This document shows positions 46,268 to 57,703 of a stretch of DNA of 64,000 nt, in pieces (the first letter of the stretch is position 1; every line of letters starts with the position of its first letter). Where the stretch lies: the NCBI RefSeq assembly GCF_000335475.2, contig NZ_ANAH02000001.1, forward strand, positions 186,001 to 250,000. Reading direction: 5' to 3'. The stretch comes from Cystobacter fuscus DSM 2262. GTDB taxonomy: Bacteria > Myxococcota > Myxococcia > Myxococcales > Myxococcaceae. Made by a program: the position numbers and the translations under genes. Under the pieces are notes generated by a model, which had not been told where the DNA came from, made no database searches, and saw nothing but the letters and a program-made list of their open reading frames with translations.

Positions 46268-47530
46268 CTACTTCGTCCACACGGCGTAGTTGGTGCCCGA
46301 GGTGCCCAGCGTCCAGCCCGCGCCCGGCGACCAGTCGCCCGGGCCGATCTTCATCGCCACGCTGCCCTTGGTGCCGGTGATGATGGCGGCATACCGGCTC
46401 GTGTCCGCCACCTGGATGCTCACCGCCGACGAGGAGTGGATGCCCTTGGCCTTGCGGATGGACATCAGCGCCTTGATGGCCTCCTTGTGGCCCCAGTCGT
46501 AGAAGTGCACCCAGTAGACGCACGGGACGCCCGGGTGCGTGAGGATGTAGGCGTAGCCCTGCATGACCTTGTCGCTGGGGAAGGGCCAGTGGTTCTGGCT
46601 CGTGCCCGAGGTGCTCGGTCCCGTGTCGTGGTTGTCGATGAAGGTCACCGACTTGGCCGCCCACCACCCGATGGCGCCCGAGGGCTTGCCCGCGCTGTCA
46701 CGCAGCCGCCAGAACTCGTTGTACTGCACGGCCTGCTGGAGGATGCCCTTGGTGGTGAAGTCGAACACGGTCGACTTGCCACCCGTGGCGTCGATCCAGT
46801 TCATCAGCTGCTGCCGGTGGGCATCGGAGTTGGCGAGGTTCAGGTCCGTCCACAGCTCGCCCACGGAGAAGTAGGGCACCGTGGCGGTGTTGTAGTTGCC
46901 CACGTACGAGCCGTTGAAGCCCTTCACGTAGTCATAGCGCCACCCGTCGTAGCCGATGCTGGACTTGAGCCAGTTCATCCAGCTCTTGAGGTCGCCCTGC
47001 ACCGTGGCGTTGGTGTGATCCAGGTCGCGCGCCGCCCCGTAGCCATCCCCCGTGTCCGCGTTGCCCGTGGCGCTCGTCCACTCGTCCCCGCGCGTCACCG
47101 CCCACGAGCCCCAGGTGGGGTTGGTGAAGTCCGCCCAGTTGGTGGTGCCCACGCGGTGGTTGATGACGATGTCCGCGATGGCCTTCACGTTGTAGGTGTG
47201 CAGCGCGCCGATGGCCGACTTGAGCTGCGCCTCGGTGCCATAGCGGCTGTTGAGCACGCTGAGCTGGCGCGGCAGGTAGCCCTCGTTGGAGGCCGCGTCG
47301 CTGGAGGGCGGCAGCCACACCATGGTGAAGCCGCTGGCGCCAATGTCCGAGGCCTTGCCCTGGACGATGCTCCACCAAGGGGACGTCTGGTACGAGGTCC
47401 AGTGGAAGCCCTGCAGCATCACGTCGCCGCTGTTGCCATCCATGGGGCCCGCGAACACGGCCGGCGCGCCCAGCAACGCCAGCGCCCACGACAGCGACAC
47501 TGCTCCGCCAAACACTTTCTTCTTGAGCAT
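46268..47530 (-). CDS. secreted alpha-amylase (GH13, plant-type)
   Basis: A 420-residue enzyme with a signal peptide (cleavage near VFA at 27). The GH13 barrel shows ADIVINHR (119-126), GWRYDYVKGF with nucleophile Asp200, FSVGELW with acid/base Glu225, and FIDNHDTG with Asp302. The sequence resembles the barley/plant-type (GH13_6) amylases, with a small C-terminal sheet domain (IQVADTSRYAAIITGTKGSVAMKIG). It degrades starch or glycogen outside the cell. GGAG lies 7 bases before the ATG. A 158-base gap separates it from a divergent small gene. Confidence 0.93.
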   Translation of the reverse strand: MLKKKVFGGAVSLSWALALLGAPAVFAGPMDGNSGDVMLQGFHWTSYQTSPWWSIVQGKASDIGASGFTMVWLPPSSDAASNEGYLPRQLSVLNSRYGTEAQLKSAIGALHTYNVKAIADIVINHRVGTTNWADFTNPTWGSWAVTRGDEWTSATGNADTGDGYGAARDLDHTNATVQGDLKSWMNWLKSSIGYDGWRYDYVKGFNGSYVGNYNTATVPYFSVGELWTDLNLANSDAHRQQLMNWIDATGGKSTVFDFTTKGILQQAVQYNEFWRLRDSAGKPSGAIGWWAAKSVTFIDNHDTGPSTSGTSQNHWPFPSDKVMQGYAYILTHPGVPCVYWVHFYDWGHKEAIKALMSIRKAKGIHSSSAVSIQVADTSRYAAIITGTKGSVAMKIGPGDWSPGAGWTLGTSGTNYAVWTK

Positions 47531-47688
47531 CGGGTTCTCCAGGAGAGAGGGGGTGAGGCGACACGCGCTCTACTGCCTTTCCGTCCGGCGGAGGAGAGAC
47601 GGGGGGTCATGACGCGACGGGACAGGACGGAGCCGCGGCCCGGTGGAAAGGGGTGGGGGACGAGCCCGGGAGGCGTTAGGATCGGGAA

Positions 47689-48033
47689 ATGGCCGAACAG
47701 TCCCCCCCCTATTGGGTCCTCATCTCGGTCTTGTTCAGCTCGCAGCCGTTGACGCCCGCGCTGGCCATGACCCTGCATCAGGCGGCGTATGACCTCTACC
47801 GGCGCGGCGACGCGGAGCAGCCGGTGGCGGGAGATCTGCTCACCGGCCGGGTGCGCAACCTGCGCAAGGACGTGCAGATGGGCAGCATCACGGGCCCCGC
47901 CTTCGAGGCGGAGATCGAAACGGAGCGCGGCTCCGGCACGGTGCGCTTCCTGCTCACCCGCCAGGGCCTGGAGCTGATGAAGGAGCAGCCCGCCGAGCCC
48001 TCCATGCCTCCGCGTCCGCGCTACCTCAACTGA
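47689..48033 (+). CDS. small conserved-looking protein, function unknown
   Basis: A 114-residue protein with no signal peptide. The layout, with SSQPLTPALAMTLHQAAYDLYRRGDAEQPVAGDLLTGRVRNLRK and VRFLLTRQGLELMKE, suggests a compact alpha/beta fold; no family recognised. Codon use is typical. It converges on the putative metallopeptidase, with a gap of 18 bases. Confidence 0.65.
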   Translation: MAEQSPPYWVLISVLFSSQPLTPALAMTLHQAAYDLYRRGDAEQPVAGDLLTGRVRNLRKDVQMGSITGPAFEAEIETERGSGTVRFLLTRQGLELMKEQPAEPSMPPRPRYLN

Positions 48034-48051
48034 CGCGCACGAGCGGGTGCC

Positions 48052-48708
48052 TCAGTGCACCGGCTCCTTCTCCGCGCGCTCCTTGCGCCGCGGCTTGGCG
48101 AGCTTCACCGCGGGGCGCTTGTGCGTCACCATGCGGGTGATGCCGTAGTAGAGCTGCTCCTCGGTGTACACCGTGCGCCCGCGGAACGTGCCGGGGACAT
48201 AGGCGGGCCCGGGGCGCTCCAACCACTGCAACACCCGCACCTCCTCCGACCGCGCGAGCGCCTCGAGCAGCTCCGCGGGGCACTGCTTGAGGTAGCGGCG
48301 CACCAGCGGCTTGAGCTGACGGTAGAAGTCCTCGCCCAGCACCGAATGCCGCCGCCCCGCGTGCAACGTGCCGTCGAACCGGCGCGACATGTGGAAGAGC
48401 TCGTGCATCACCGTCTGGACGCGGCCCTGGGGCGTGGACGCGCGGAAGAAGCGCGGACGCAGGGTGATGCAGTAGAGCATCCGCCGGCCGTGGATGCGGA
48501 TGACGGGCTTGCGGCGGCCACTGGGGTCCGTGCAGCGCCCGCCCCGGAAGCACAGCGGCTTGACCGTGCCGCGCGAGGCGCGCCGGGCCTCGCCCGCCAC
48601 CACGAGGATGCGGCTGGCCTTCACGTGGGAAAACTCCGGCATCTTCGCGGCGATATCGCGGATGAGCGCGCGGACGGCCTTGTTGAGGTTTTGGCGGAGG
48701 TAGGCCAC
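48052..48708 (-). CDS. putative zinc metallopeptidase-like protein (HELFH)
   Basis: A roughly 218-residue protein with VQTVMHELFHMSRRF (His102, Glu103, His106), an HExxH zinc motif, followed by HAGRRHSVLGEDFYRQL that could give the third ligand. Upstream SGRRKPVIRIHGRRMLYCITLRP forms strands typical of small minimal gluzincin-like folds. The start is uncertain: the frame is open far upstream, but codons before about 48735 read antisense into the neighbouring lipoprotein gene. I used the GTG at 48708; TTG at 48732 is an alternative. Substrate unknown; an anti-phage or phage-derived metallopeptidase is one possibility. Confidence 0.6.
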   Translation of the reverse strand: MAYLRQNLNKAVRALIRDIAAKMPEFSHVKASRILVVAGEARRASRGTVKPLCFRGGRCTDPSGRRKPVIRIHGRRMLYCITLRPRFFRASTPQGRVQTVMHELFHMSRRFDGTLHAGRRHSVLGEDFYRQLKPLVRRYLKQCPAELLEALARSEEVRVLQWLERPGPAYVPGTFRGRTVYTEEQLYYGITRMVTHKRPAVKLAKPRRKERAEKEPVH

Positions 48709-48774
48709 GGTGTAGTCAACAGTGTACCGCAAAATGCCTTGAGGCCAGACGCCCCCCGCGCCACCTTTCCCACC

Positions 48775-49611
48775 ATGCGTTTCGCCCCGCGTGCCATCGT
48801 CCACCTCTTGACGTTCGCCGCCTGGCTCTCCGGGTGTGCCTCCACCCCGCCCGCCGTCCCCCTGGGCCCCGTCTCGCTCGCCCAGGAGGAGACGCGCGTC
48901 ATCGCCCAGGACCTGGCGAGCATGCAATTGCGCTACTCCGGCGAGCTCACCAGTCCCCAAACAGCCACCCTGGAGAAGGCCGACTACGAGCTCGTCTCCA
49001 ACGGGCAGGTGCTGGAGAAGGGCACGGCGGCGCTGGGGGTCACCCTCGTGCCCGGCTCCCCCACGGCCTTCTCCTTCATGGCGAGTACCCCCTCCGTGAA
49101 GAGCCCGGAGGACCTCCAGGCCCTGAGCGACAAGGGGGGCGCGCTGCTCGTGGCCGTGCGCGGCACCCTGACGGTGCGCTCGGGAGACTCGGAGCGCACC
49201 CTGCCCTTCGCCGCGTCCCGGCAGGTGCGCGGGCCGAGGCTGCCCCGCGTGAAGGTGCTGGCCATGGAGGGCGCGCGCTACTCGGACGAGCAGGTGGACC
49301 TGGTGATGCGCCTGGGCGTGGAGAACCCCAATCCCTTCCCGGTGCGGCTGGACGGGCTCACCTGGGCGCTCGGCATCCAGGGGCGGAGGCTCGGAGAGGG
49401 CACGCTGGGCAAGCAGGACATCGTGGACGCGGCGGCCACCGGGGTGTATCCCGTGGAGGTGGCGGTGACACGGGAGACGTGGGGTCCGGAGGTCCGGGGG
49501 CTCATCGCCAAGGGCACGCTGCCGTACGAGGTCGCGGGTGAGCTCACCGGCCCGCTGGTGCGCGTGCCCTACTCGCTGTCCGGAGACGTGAAGCTCAACG
49601 TGTCGCGGTAG
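48775..49611 (+). CDS. LEA type 2 family lipoprotein
   Basis: A 278-residue lipoprotein (signal ending FAAWLSGC, Cys21). The C-terminal part has LGVENPNPFPVRLDGLTWALGIQGRRLGEG, the hallmark of the LEA2/WHy domain, and an earlier similar half (LRYSGELTSPQTATLEKADYELVSNGQVLEKG), so two WHy-like domains are likely. Such proteins are linked to desiccation or stress tolerance. Its stop shares one base with the GTG start of aat, so the pair is probably co-transcribed. Confidence 0.88.
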   Translation: MRFAPRAIVHLLTFAAWLSGCASTPPAVPLGPVSLAQEETRVIAQDLASMQLRYSGELTSPQTATLEKADYELVSNGQVLEKGTAALGVTLVPGSPTAFSFMASTPSVKSPEDLQALSDKGGALLVAVRGTLTVRSGDSERTLPFAASRQVRGPRLPRVKVLAMEGARYSDEQVDLVMRLGVENPNPFPVRLDGLTWALGIQGRRLGEGTLGKQDIVDAAATGVYPVEVAVTRETWGPEVRGLIAKGTLPYEVAGELTGPLVRVPYSLSGDVKLNVSR

Positions 49612-50321
49612 TGCCCATCTATCTGCTCGGAGACGACCCGCATCTCTTCCCCCCGCCCGAGCGCGCGGACCGCACCGGTCTGCTCGCCGTCGGGGGAGAC
49701 CTGAGCCCCGAGCGTCTGCTCGCCGCGTACTCCCGGGGCATCTTCCCCTGGTACAACGAGGGCCAGCCCCTCTTGTGGCACTCGCCCAACCCCCGCTTCG
49801 TGCTGGAGCCCGCGAAGCTGCACGTGGGCCGCTCGCTGCGCAAGACGCTCAAGGCGGGCGTCTACGACATCCGCTGGGACACCGCCTTCGCCGACGTCAT
49901 CGCCGCGTGCGCCCGCGTGCCGCGTCCCGGCCAGGACGGCACGTGGATCACCGACGAGATGCAGCGCGCCTACGTCACCCTGCACGAGCTGGGCTACGCG
50001 CACTCGGTGGAGGCGTGGGCCGGGGGCGAGCTCAAGGGCGGCTTCTACGGCGTGTCCCTCGGGTCGGCCTTCTTCGGCGAGAGCATGTTCGCGCACGCGC
50101 CGGACGCCTCGAAGGTGGCCTTCGTCACCGCCGTGGAGCGCTTCCAGTCCTGGGGCTTCCACTTCATCGACTGCCAGGTGGAGACGGAGCACCTGGCGCG
50201 CTTTGGCGCCGAGTCCTGGCCGCGCAAGCACTTCCTCGAGGCGCTCGCCCGCGCCCAGCGCGAGCCCACGCGCCGGGGCCGGTGGAGCGCGACGGACGCC
50301 CCCGCCGGCTCAAGCCCTTGA
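49611..50321 (+). CDS. aat: leucyl/phenylalanyl-tRNA-protein transferase
   Basis: Aat adds Leu or Phe from tRNA to N-terminal Arg/Lys of proteins, marking them for ClpAP (N-end rule). The 236-residue protein has LLAVGGDLSPERLLAAYSRGIFPWYNEG (about 24-51), LLWHSPNPRFVL, and ELKGGFYGVSLGSAFFGESMF near 140-161, all characteristic. The start is GTG at 49611, overlapping the previous stop by one base. It is full length. The gene converges on a histidine kinase with a 12-base overlap. Confidence 0.95.
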   Translation: MPIYLLGDDPHLFPPPERADRTGLLAVGGDLSPERLLAAYSRGIFPWYNEGQPLLWHSPNPRFVLEPAKLHVGRSLRKTLKAGVYDIRWDTAFADVIAACARVPRPGQDGTWITDEMQRAYVTLHELGYAHSVEAWAGGELKGGFYGVSLGSAFFGESMFAHAPDASKVAFVTAVERFQSWGFHFIDCQVETEHLARFGAESWPRKHFLEALARAQREPTRRGRWSATDAPAGSSP

Positions 50322-52184
50322 TTCGGGAGGCGTCAGCTTGCCCAGGGGCAGCTCGAGGGTGAAGGTGGCGCCCCGGTAGCGGCCCTCGCTCGCGCACGAC
50401 AGCTGGCCGCCCATCTCCCGCGCCGTCAGGGCGCTGGCGTGCAGGCCGAAGCCGTGCCCGTCCTTCTTCGTGGTGAAGCCCTGGCTGAAGAGCCGTGGCA
50501 CCACCTCCGGGGCGATGCCCACCCCGTTGTCGCTCACGGAGATGCTCAGCCGCTCGCCCCTCGGCTCCACCCGCAGGGTGAGCCGGCGATCCTCGACGCC
50601 CTCCTCCAGCAGCGCGTGGCGTGCGTTGCTCAGCAGGTTCACGAGGATCTGCAGCAGCTTGTGCCGGTCCACCAGCACCGTCGGCACCTCGGCGGCGTAC
50701 TCGCGCCGCAGCTCGATGCCCAGCCGATCGAACGACACGGCGAGCAGGCGCAGCGCATCGTCCAGGAGCGCGGGCACGGCCACCTGCTCCAGCGCCCCGC
50801 TGAAGCGCGCATGGCGCTGCTGCATGCTCACCACGGACTTGATGTGATCCACGCTCTGGACGAGCCGCCGCATCTCCTCCTGCATCGTCTCGCGCTCTCG
50901 GGTGAGCTGGAGCGAGAGCGCCTCCAGGTAGGCGGGAAGCTGCCGTCCCCGCGCGTCCTCGCCCAGGAAGGCCCCGAGCCGGGATTCGTTCTCGCGCAGC
51001 AGCGCCACGGCCCGCCCCAGCCCGGACACGCGCGAGTCGTGCAGCCGCTCCATCACCAGGCTGGCCGAGACGTTCACGCTGTTGAGCGTGTTGCCCACGT
51101 TGTGCAGCACCCCGGTGGCGATCTCCGCCATGCCCGCCTGGCGCGACGCGTCCAGCAGACTGCGGTGCATCTCCCCGAGCTGGAGCTCCGCGCGCTTGCG
51201 CTCGGTGAGATCCCTGCCGAAGAGCGTGAGGCCCACCACCCGCTCCCCCTCGCGCACCGGGTTGAAGAGGACGTCCACCGTGCGCGGCCGCCCCTCCACG
51301 AGCACGTCCACCTCCGCCCGCACGCGCTGGCCCCCCAGGGCCATGCGGCCACGCGTCGCCACCCACTCGCGCAGCGCCGGAGGACAGCCCGACAAGAGCG
51401 GGTTGCCCGGCACCAGCGCCACCCCATCCGTCATCCGCGCGAAGAGCTGCTGCGCCCCCGGGTTGGCCATCACCAGGCGCCCATGCGCGTCGAGCGACAG
51501 CACCACGTCATCCGTGCTCTCGATGAGGCTGCTCAGCTTGCCCTCGCTCTCGCGCAGCGTCTGGAGCGTGCGGCGCAGCTCCGCGTGGACCTCCTCGCGC
51601 GAGGTGCTGTACAGCCAGCTGAGCGCCCAGCCCAGCAGCAGCGACAGGCCCGCCATGAAGTTGCCCCAGGAGGTGATCGGCTCGGCGAACAGGGGGCGCG
51701 TCTGACCAAGGCCCGAGTGGACGAGCTCGTGCACGAACGCCGCGTTGAAGGCCAGCAGCGCGGTGAAGACGAAGCCCCTGCGCGCCCCCAGCAGATAGAC
51801 GGCCAGCAGGGGCACCAACATGTACACCCCGTGCATCACCCCGCCGGGAAACTCCACCAGGAGCGAGGCCAGCAGGAGCGACACGGCGAGCGAGCCGCAC
51901 AACAGCAGCGACGGCAGCAAGGGCGAGCGCAGACGGCGCACCAGCGCCAGCACCCCCAACGAAACGAGCATGCTGACCCCCAGCACCAGCACCTGGGGCC
52001 CGCGCTGCGCCGACGGGTAGAGGGGAATCATCACCAGGTAGGCCAGGTCGAGCACCAACATCAGGCCCACCGAGCCCACCACCACCCGGAGCCGGCCCAG
52101 TTCCTCCGCGGGCAGTCGGCGCTGCTCCGCCGTCAGGGATTCATCCAGACACCGCAGCCACCGGGAGCGGAGACCCTGGCTCAT
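50310..52184 (-). CDS. membrane histidine kinase with PAS domain
   Basis: A 624-residue kinase. Five or six transmembrane helices occupy about 34-192, then a PAS domain (about 213-325: [29 protein letters not shown]). The kinase core carries [14 protein letters not shown] with His361, an HxxxN-type phosphoacceptor box, and an ATPase domain with [20 protein letters not shown] and [17 protein letters not shown]. It lies 45 bases downstream of another kinase that has its own receiver domain, so the two are probably one operon. The N-terminal membrane sensor suggests a hydrophobic or membrane signal. Confidence 0.9.
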   Translation of the reverse strand: MSQGLRSRWLRCLDESLTAEQRRLPAEELGRLRVVVGSVGLMLVLDLAYLVMIPLYPSAQRGPQVLVLGVSMLVSLGVLALVRRLRSPLLPSLLLCGSLAVSLLLASLLVEFPGGVMHGVYMLVPLLAVYLLGARRGFVFTALLAFNAAFVHELVHSGLGQTRPLFAEPITSWGNFMAGLSLLLGWALSWLYSTSREEVHAELRRTLQTLRESEGKLSSLIESTDDVVLSLDAHGRLVMANPGAQQLFARMTDGVALVPGNPLLSGCPPALREWVATRGRMALGGQRVRAEVDVLVEGRPRTVDVLFNPVREGERVVGLTLFGRDLTERKRAELQLGEMHRSLLDASRQAGMAEIATGVLHNVGNTLNSVNVSASLVMERLHDSRVSGLGRAVALLRENESRLGAFLGEDARGRQLPAYLEALSLQLTRERETMQEEMRRLVQSVDHIKSVVSMQQRHARFSGALEQVAVPALLDDALRLLAVSFDRLGIELRREYAAEVPTVLVDRHKLLQILVNLLSNARHALLEEGVEDRRLTLRVEPRGERLSISVSDNGVGIAPEVVPRLFSQGFTTKKDGHGFGLHASALTAREMGGQLSCASEGRYRGATFTLELPLGKLTPPESRA

Positions 52185-52229
52185 GAGCCACCTCGCCTTC
52201 CCGAGGAGCGCGCTCCGGGCTGGAACGAT

Positions 52230-53531
52230 TCATCCCTCCTGGGGAGCGGCGGGCAGCATCACACGAAAAGTCGTCCCCTGTCCCAGGGTGCTTTCCACCG
52301 AGATGTCGCCTCCTAAACGAGTCACGATGCCATGGCAGATGGACAGGCCCAGGCCGGTGCCCATGCCCGCGGGCTTCGTCGTGAAGAAGGGCTCGAAGAG
52401 CCGCCCCAGGTTCTCCGGGGCGATGCCGCACCCGTTGTCCTCGACCTCCACGACGACGCGGCCATCCGCCCGCCGCAGCACGCCCAGGCGCAGCAAGGGC
52501 TGGGCGCGGCCGCGCAGGGCGTGGGCCGCGTTGACGAGCAGGTTGATGAACACCTGGCTCAGGCCATGCTCGCTGGCCAGCACGCAGGGAACCTCCTGGA
52601 AGGCGCGCACCACCCGCGACTGCGGCCCGAGCACCTCCGCCGCCATGTGCACGGCGCTCTCCAGCACCTCGCGCACGTCCACGCGCTCGCGCGGCGGCTC
52701 GTCCACCCGGGCGAAGACGCGCACGTCCTGCACGATGCGCGCGATGCGCTCGGCGCCCCGGAGCGCGTCACGGCTGGCCTCGTGCAGGTCCTCGCGCAGC
52801 TCCGTCGACTCGGGCGTCCACGGAATCGACTCGAGCCCCCGCACGACATGACGCAGGTTGGACAGGATGAAGCTCAAGGGGTTGTTGACCTCGTGGGCCA
52901 GTCCCGCCGACATGCGCCCCAGCGCCTCGAGCTTCTGCGCGTGCAACAGCCGGGTATTGGCCTCCGCCAGCGCCCGCGTGCGCTCCTCCACCGCCAGCGA
53001 CAGCCCCTGCATCCGCTGCTGGCTCGCGCGCAACAGCTCCCACTTCTCACACAGCGCGTGCGCCATCTGCCGCACCTCGATGGTGTCGAAGGGCTTGCGC
53101 AGGATGAGCAGCCGCTCGCTCGTCTCCAGCTTGCGCACCAGCTCGTCCCACGAGTAGTCCGAGTAGGCCGAGCAGAGCACCACTTGGAGATCCGACGACT
53201 CGCGCCACATGCGCAGCGTCGTCTCCACGCCATCCAGCCCCGGGGGCATGCGGACGTCCACGAAGGCCAGCGCATAGGGGCGCCCCGCGCTCACCGCGTC
53301 GCGCACGCACCGCACCCCCTCCTCCCCCGCCGACGCGAAGTCCAACTCGAAGAACGGGGCGGCCGTGGAGCGTGGCACCGGCGCCTGCTCCCCGAAGAGC
53401 CTCGACTCCATCGCGTCCAACGCGTCGAGGCCCGAGGTGGAGTGCGCGAGGATGCGGTGGAAGTCCCGGTGGATGGAGGGATTGTCGTCAACCACCAGGA
53501 TGCGGTGGCTCGCCTCCGAATGCGGCCTCAT
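52230..53531 (-). CDS. hybrid sensor kinase: receiver domain then histidine kinase
   Basis: A 433-residue soluble protein. The N-terminal receiver has VVDDNPS (13-19), Asp92 in FVDVRMPPGLDG as phosphoacceptor and Lys146 in LRKPFDT. After a coiled coil (ERTRALAEANTRLLHAQKLEALGRM) comes a HisKA with AGLAHEVNNPLSF (His213) and HATPase with NLLVNAAHAL, EDNGCGIAPE and GTGLGLSICHGIV. The input is probably phosphotransfer to the receiver from another kinase. Its ribosome-binding site lies in a perfect hairpin directly before the ATG. The next gene on the strand is another kinase. Confidence 0.9.
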   Translation of the reverse strand: MRPHSEASHRILVVDDNPSIHRDFHRILAHSTSGLDALDAMESRLFGEQAPVPRSTAAPFFELDFASAGEEGVRCVRDAVSAGRPYALAFVDVRMPPGLDGVETTLRMWRESSDLQVVLCSAYSDYSWDELVRKLETSERLLILRKPFDTIEVRQMAHALCEKWELLRASQQRMQGLSLAVEERTRALAEANTRLLHAQKLEALGRMSAGLAHEVNNPLSFILSNLRHVVRGLESIPWTPESTELREDLHEASRDALRGAERIARIVQDVRVFARVDEPPRERVDVREVLESAVHMAAEVLGPQSRVVRAFQEVPCVLASEHGLSQVFINLLVNAAHALRGRAQPLLRLGVLRRADGRVVVEVEDNGCGIAPENLGRLFEPFFTTKPAGMGTGLGLSICHGIVTRLGGDISVESTLGQGTTFRVMLPAAPQEG

Positions 53532-53533
53532 GC

Positions 53534-53557
53534 CCAGGCCTCCTGTCCGAGGCCTGG
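53534..53557 (-). promoter_or_regulatory. hairpin hiding the ribosome-binding site of the hybrid kinase
   Basis: On the minus strand CCAGGCCTC (53557-53549) pairs perfectly with GAGGCCTGG (53542-53534) across a 6-base loop, two bases before the start codon at 53531. The Shine-Dalgarno AGGAGG of the kinase lies partly in the loop and partly in the 3' arm, so the folded mRNA would block translation. It may be an RNA switch or thermometer; it could also be a terminator for an upstream transcript. Confidence 0.5.
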
Positions 53558-53743
53558 AACGTCCGTTGGAGAAGCATGGACCTGGAGCTGTCCTCCCGGG
53601 TCACGGCGGCTGGAATGCAGTGGGTTCACCACGATGTCCGCTAGTCTACGCTGGACCCGCGTTCCTGGGCACCCCGGGCGAGAATCCTCCGCCCCCCCTG
53701 GAAACCAACCCGAGAGGGAGCGGGCGAGACACCGACGCACCCC

Positions 53744-55879
<2,136 letters not shown>

Positions 55880-56104
55880 ACGCTTCAACGTCCTTTCGAC
55901 ACAGACTCAGCGGTGAAGATGTGTGAAACGATTGGAACCCGCCACATTCGCCTTGGGCTGAACCAGGCAAGCGTCCGCCAGCCATCATCTGAAAGCCCCG
56001 CCGTGCGATACCGCACGCTTGCGACTGCAAACCAGTGCCCCCAGCTTCCAGCAGCCCCAATGTGCGCGGCCTCGCAGGTCGCACGAACGAAAGGAAGCAT
56101 TCAC

Positions 56105-56818
56105 ATGAAGCGAATGATCCAGGGAGTGATGCTCGCAGGCGCGCTGGTCGCGGGAAGCACGTCGTTCGCGCAGCCGGCCACCAAGGCCGCGGCGCCCAAG
56201 GCCGGCACGGCCGAGTACAAGGGCTTCACCGTCCCCACGGACCCCAAGGGCCTGCTCGAGCGGCTGCACTACGTCAACCAGACGGAGATCAAGCAGGCCA
56301 GGCTCGCCCAGCAGAACGCGTCGAGCCCCGAGGTGAAGTCGTTCGCCGAGCAGATGATCACCGAGCACACGGCGGCCGATGAGAAGATCCTGGCGCTCGC
56401 CAAGACGCAGAACCTGAAGCTGGCGGACACGCCCAAGCCCATCAACGACGTGGAGAAGAAGGCCCTGGCGGCCGACAAGGCCTCGCTGGAGAAGCTCCAG
56501 TCGCTCAAGGGCGAGGCCTTCGACGGCTGCTACATGACCGAGCAGCTCGGGGCCCATGACGCCACGCTCGGCAAGCTCGCGGCGGGCAAGCAGGCCGTGG
56601 GCGCCAGCCCCGAGCTCACCGCGCTCCTGGACGAGCTGACCCAGAGCGTCGCCAAGCACCGCCAGCACGCCTACACGCTGCTCGGCAAGCTGAGCCCGCA
56701 GCCCGCCGCCGCGGGCGGCTCGGGCGCCGCCGGCACCATTGGGACCCCGGGCGGCACCACTGGCACGGGCACCACCGGCACGGGCACCAGCCCCACGGGC
56801 TCCGGCACGCGCAACTAG
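56105..56818 (+). CDS. secreted DUF4142 protein
   Basis: A 237-residue exported protein (signal peptide ending TSFAQP). The middle (about 50-195) is a helical, ferritin-like DUF4142 domain: LHYVNQTEIKQARLAQQNASS, SFAEQMITEHTAADEKILALAKTQNL and MTEQLGAHDATLGKLAAGKQ. The C-terminus is Gly/Thr/Ser-rich. DUF4142 proteins are periplasmic and often stress-related. AAGGAAG lies 8 bases before the ATG, and a strong hairpin follows the stop. Confidence 0.9.
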   Translation: MKRMIQGVMLAGALVAGSTSFAQPATKAAAPKAGTAEYKGFTVPTDPKGLLERLHYVNQTEIKQARLAQQNASSPEVKSFAEQMITEHTAADEKILALAKTQNLKLADTPKPINDVEKKALAADKASLEKLQSLKGEAFDGCYMTEQLGAHDATLGKLAAGKQAVGASPELTALLDELTQSVAKHRQHAYTLLGKLSPQPAAAGGSGAAGTIGTPGGTTGTGTTGTGTSPTGSGTRN

Positions 56819-56837
56819 GCCGGGCACGACGCGGTGA

Positions 56838-56868
56838 GCGGGGCCGGGAGGGAGAGAACCGGCCCCGC
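56838..56868 (+). terminator. hairpin after the DUF4142 gene
   Basis: GCGGGGCCGG (56838-56847) pairs perfectly with CCGGCCCCGC (56859-56868) over an 11-base loop, 20 bases after the TAG of the DUF4142 gene. No T-run follows, but stem stability and position support termination. Confidence 0.6.
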
Positions 56869-56933
56869 GTGAAGAGCACCTTTGCCCGCCGCGTTCCGGA
56901 TGGTGTAGGGATGAACGGGTCAGCTCTCCGCTC

Positions 56934-57389
56934 ATGAAGATCTCTCCCCGCTCACCTCGGCGCGAACAAGGACTCGCCCGGTGGATGGTCCTGGGGGGCG
57001 CGGCCTGCGCCCTCCTGCTGGCCGTCCTCACCGGGGAGTCCTCGTCCAGCGTCCAGCGGCGGAGCGGGGTCCACGAAGTCGCCAGCACCGCGCGGCCAGC
57101 GCGAAGCGCCTCGGTCTCCGCGACCCGGCGCCCCCAGCACGAGCGGCTGGTGGGAGACCGTGAAGCACCGCTCCACGGCGCCCTGGAGCTGCCGCGCCCC
57201 GCGGCCAAACCCCTCCCCGGCTACAAGCGATTCGATTCCCGGTATGGCCTCGCGCCGCGCCTGGAGGCGGGACTCACTCCGCTCACGCGGATGCACCACC
57301 CGTGCGAGCCGGTGCGGCGCCATGGGCGCATCGCGGATCGCCCGCTCATCGAGAACTGTCCCGCGCAAGGACCTCCCCGGGTCGCGTGA
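56934..57389 (+). CDS. small exported protein of unknown function
   Basis: A 151-residue protein with an N-terminal hydrophobic helix (about 15-34, LARWMVLGGAACALLLAVL) that is a signal peptide or membrane anchor, then an Arg/Ser-rich segment. The C-terminal half (LPGYKRFDSRYGLAPRLEAGLTPLTRMHH...) is the best-structured part. No family recognised. Codon bias supports coding in this frame; the opposite strand has a longer frame that reads as shadow. Confidence 0.55.
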   Translation: MKISPRSPRREQGLARWMVLGGAACALLLAVLTGESSSSVQRRSGVHEVASTARPARSASVSATRRPQHERLVGDREAPLHGALELPRPAAKPLPGYKRFDSRYGLAPRLEAGLTPLTRMHHPCEPVRRHGRIADRPLIENCPAQGPPRVA

Positions 57390-57529
57390 GGTCGCGATCC
57401 CCGAGGTAGAGACGGCGTACGTCCACGACCCCCTCGTGCCCATGTGGGAAGGGTCCGCCCTGACGCGCGCCTGGCTTCATTTTCCCTTTCCGGCGTGCCG
57501 GCCCGTGCGGGCGCGCCCGAGGCAGTCCC

Positions 57530-57691
57530 TTGCGCGAAGAACAGACCCCCCCTGCGTCCACCCCCTCTCCGCAACCCTCCTCCCCGGCGCCCGTCGAGCA
57601 CGAGCACTGGCAGACGGGCCGGCTCATCGTGGCCGTCCTGACCTGTTTGTTCATCATTGGCGCGGCCATCGCCTACGAGGCGCTCGGCTGA
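57530..57691 (+). CDS. 53-residue single-pass membrane protein
   Basis: A short frame that starts with TTG at 57530 after GAGG seven bases upstream and ends TGA at 57689-57691. The peptide has a Pro/Ser-rich cytoplasmic part (about 1-30) and one helix, RLIVAVLTCLFIIGAAIAYEAL (about 31-52). A strong hairpin follows 12 bases after the stop. The coding character comes from the clean hydrophobic helix and the ribosome site. Function unknown; possibly an accessory subunit of the antiporter 99 bases downstream. Confidence 0.55.
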   Translation: MREEQTPPASTPSPQPSSPAPVEHEHWQTGRLIVAVLTCLFIIGAAIAYEALG

Positions 57692-57703
57692 GGTGTTGAA
57701 AAC

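Noticed and set aside
56002-56017. Small palindrome CGTGCG-ATAC-CGCACG in the glgX/DUF4142 gap, considered as an sRNA or operator
   Set aside because: Six-base arms are expected often by chance at this GC content, and nothing else supports it.
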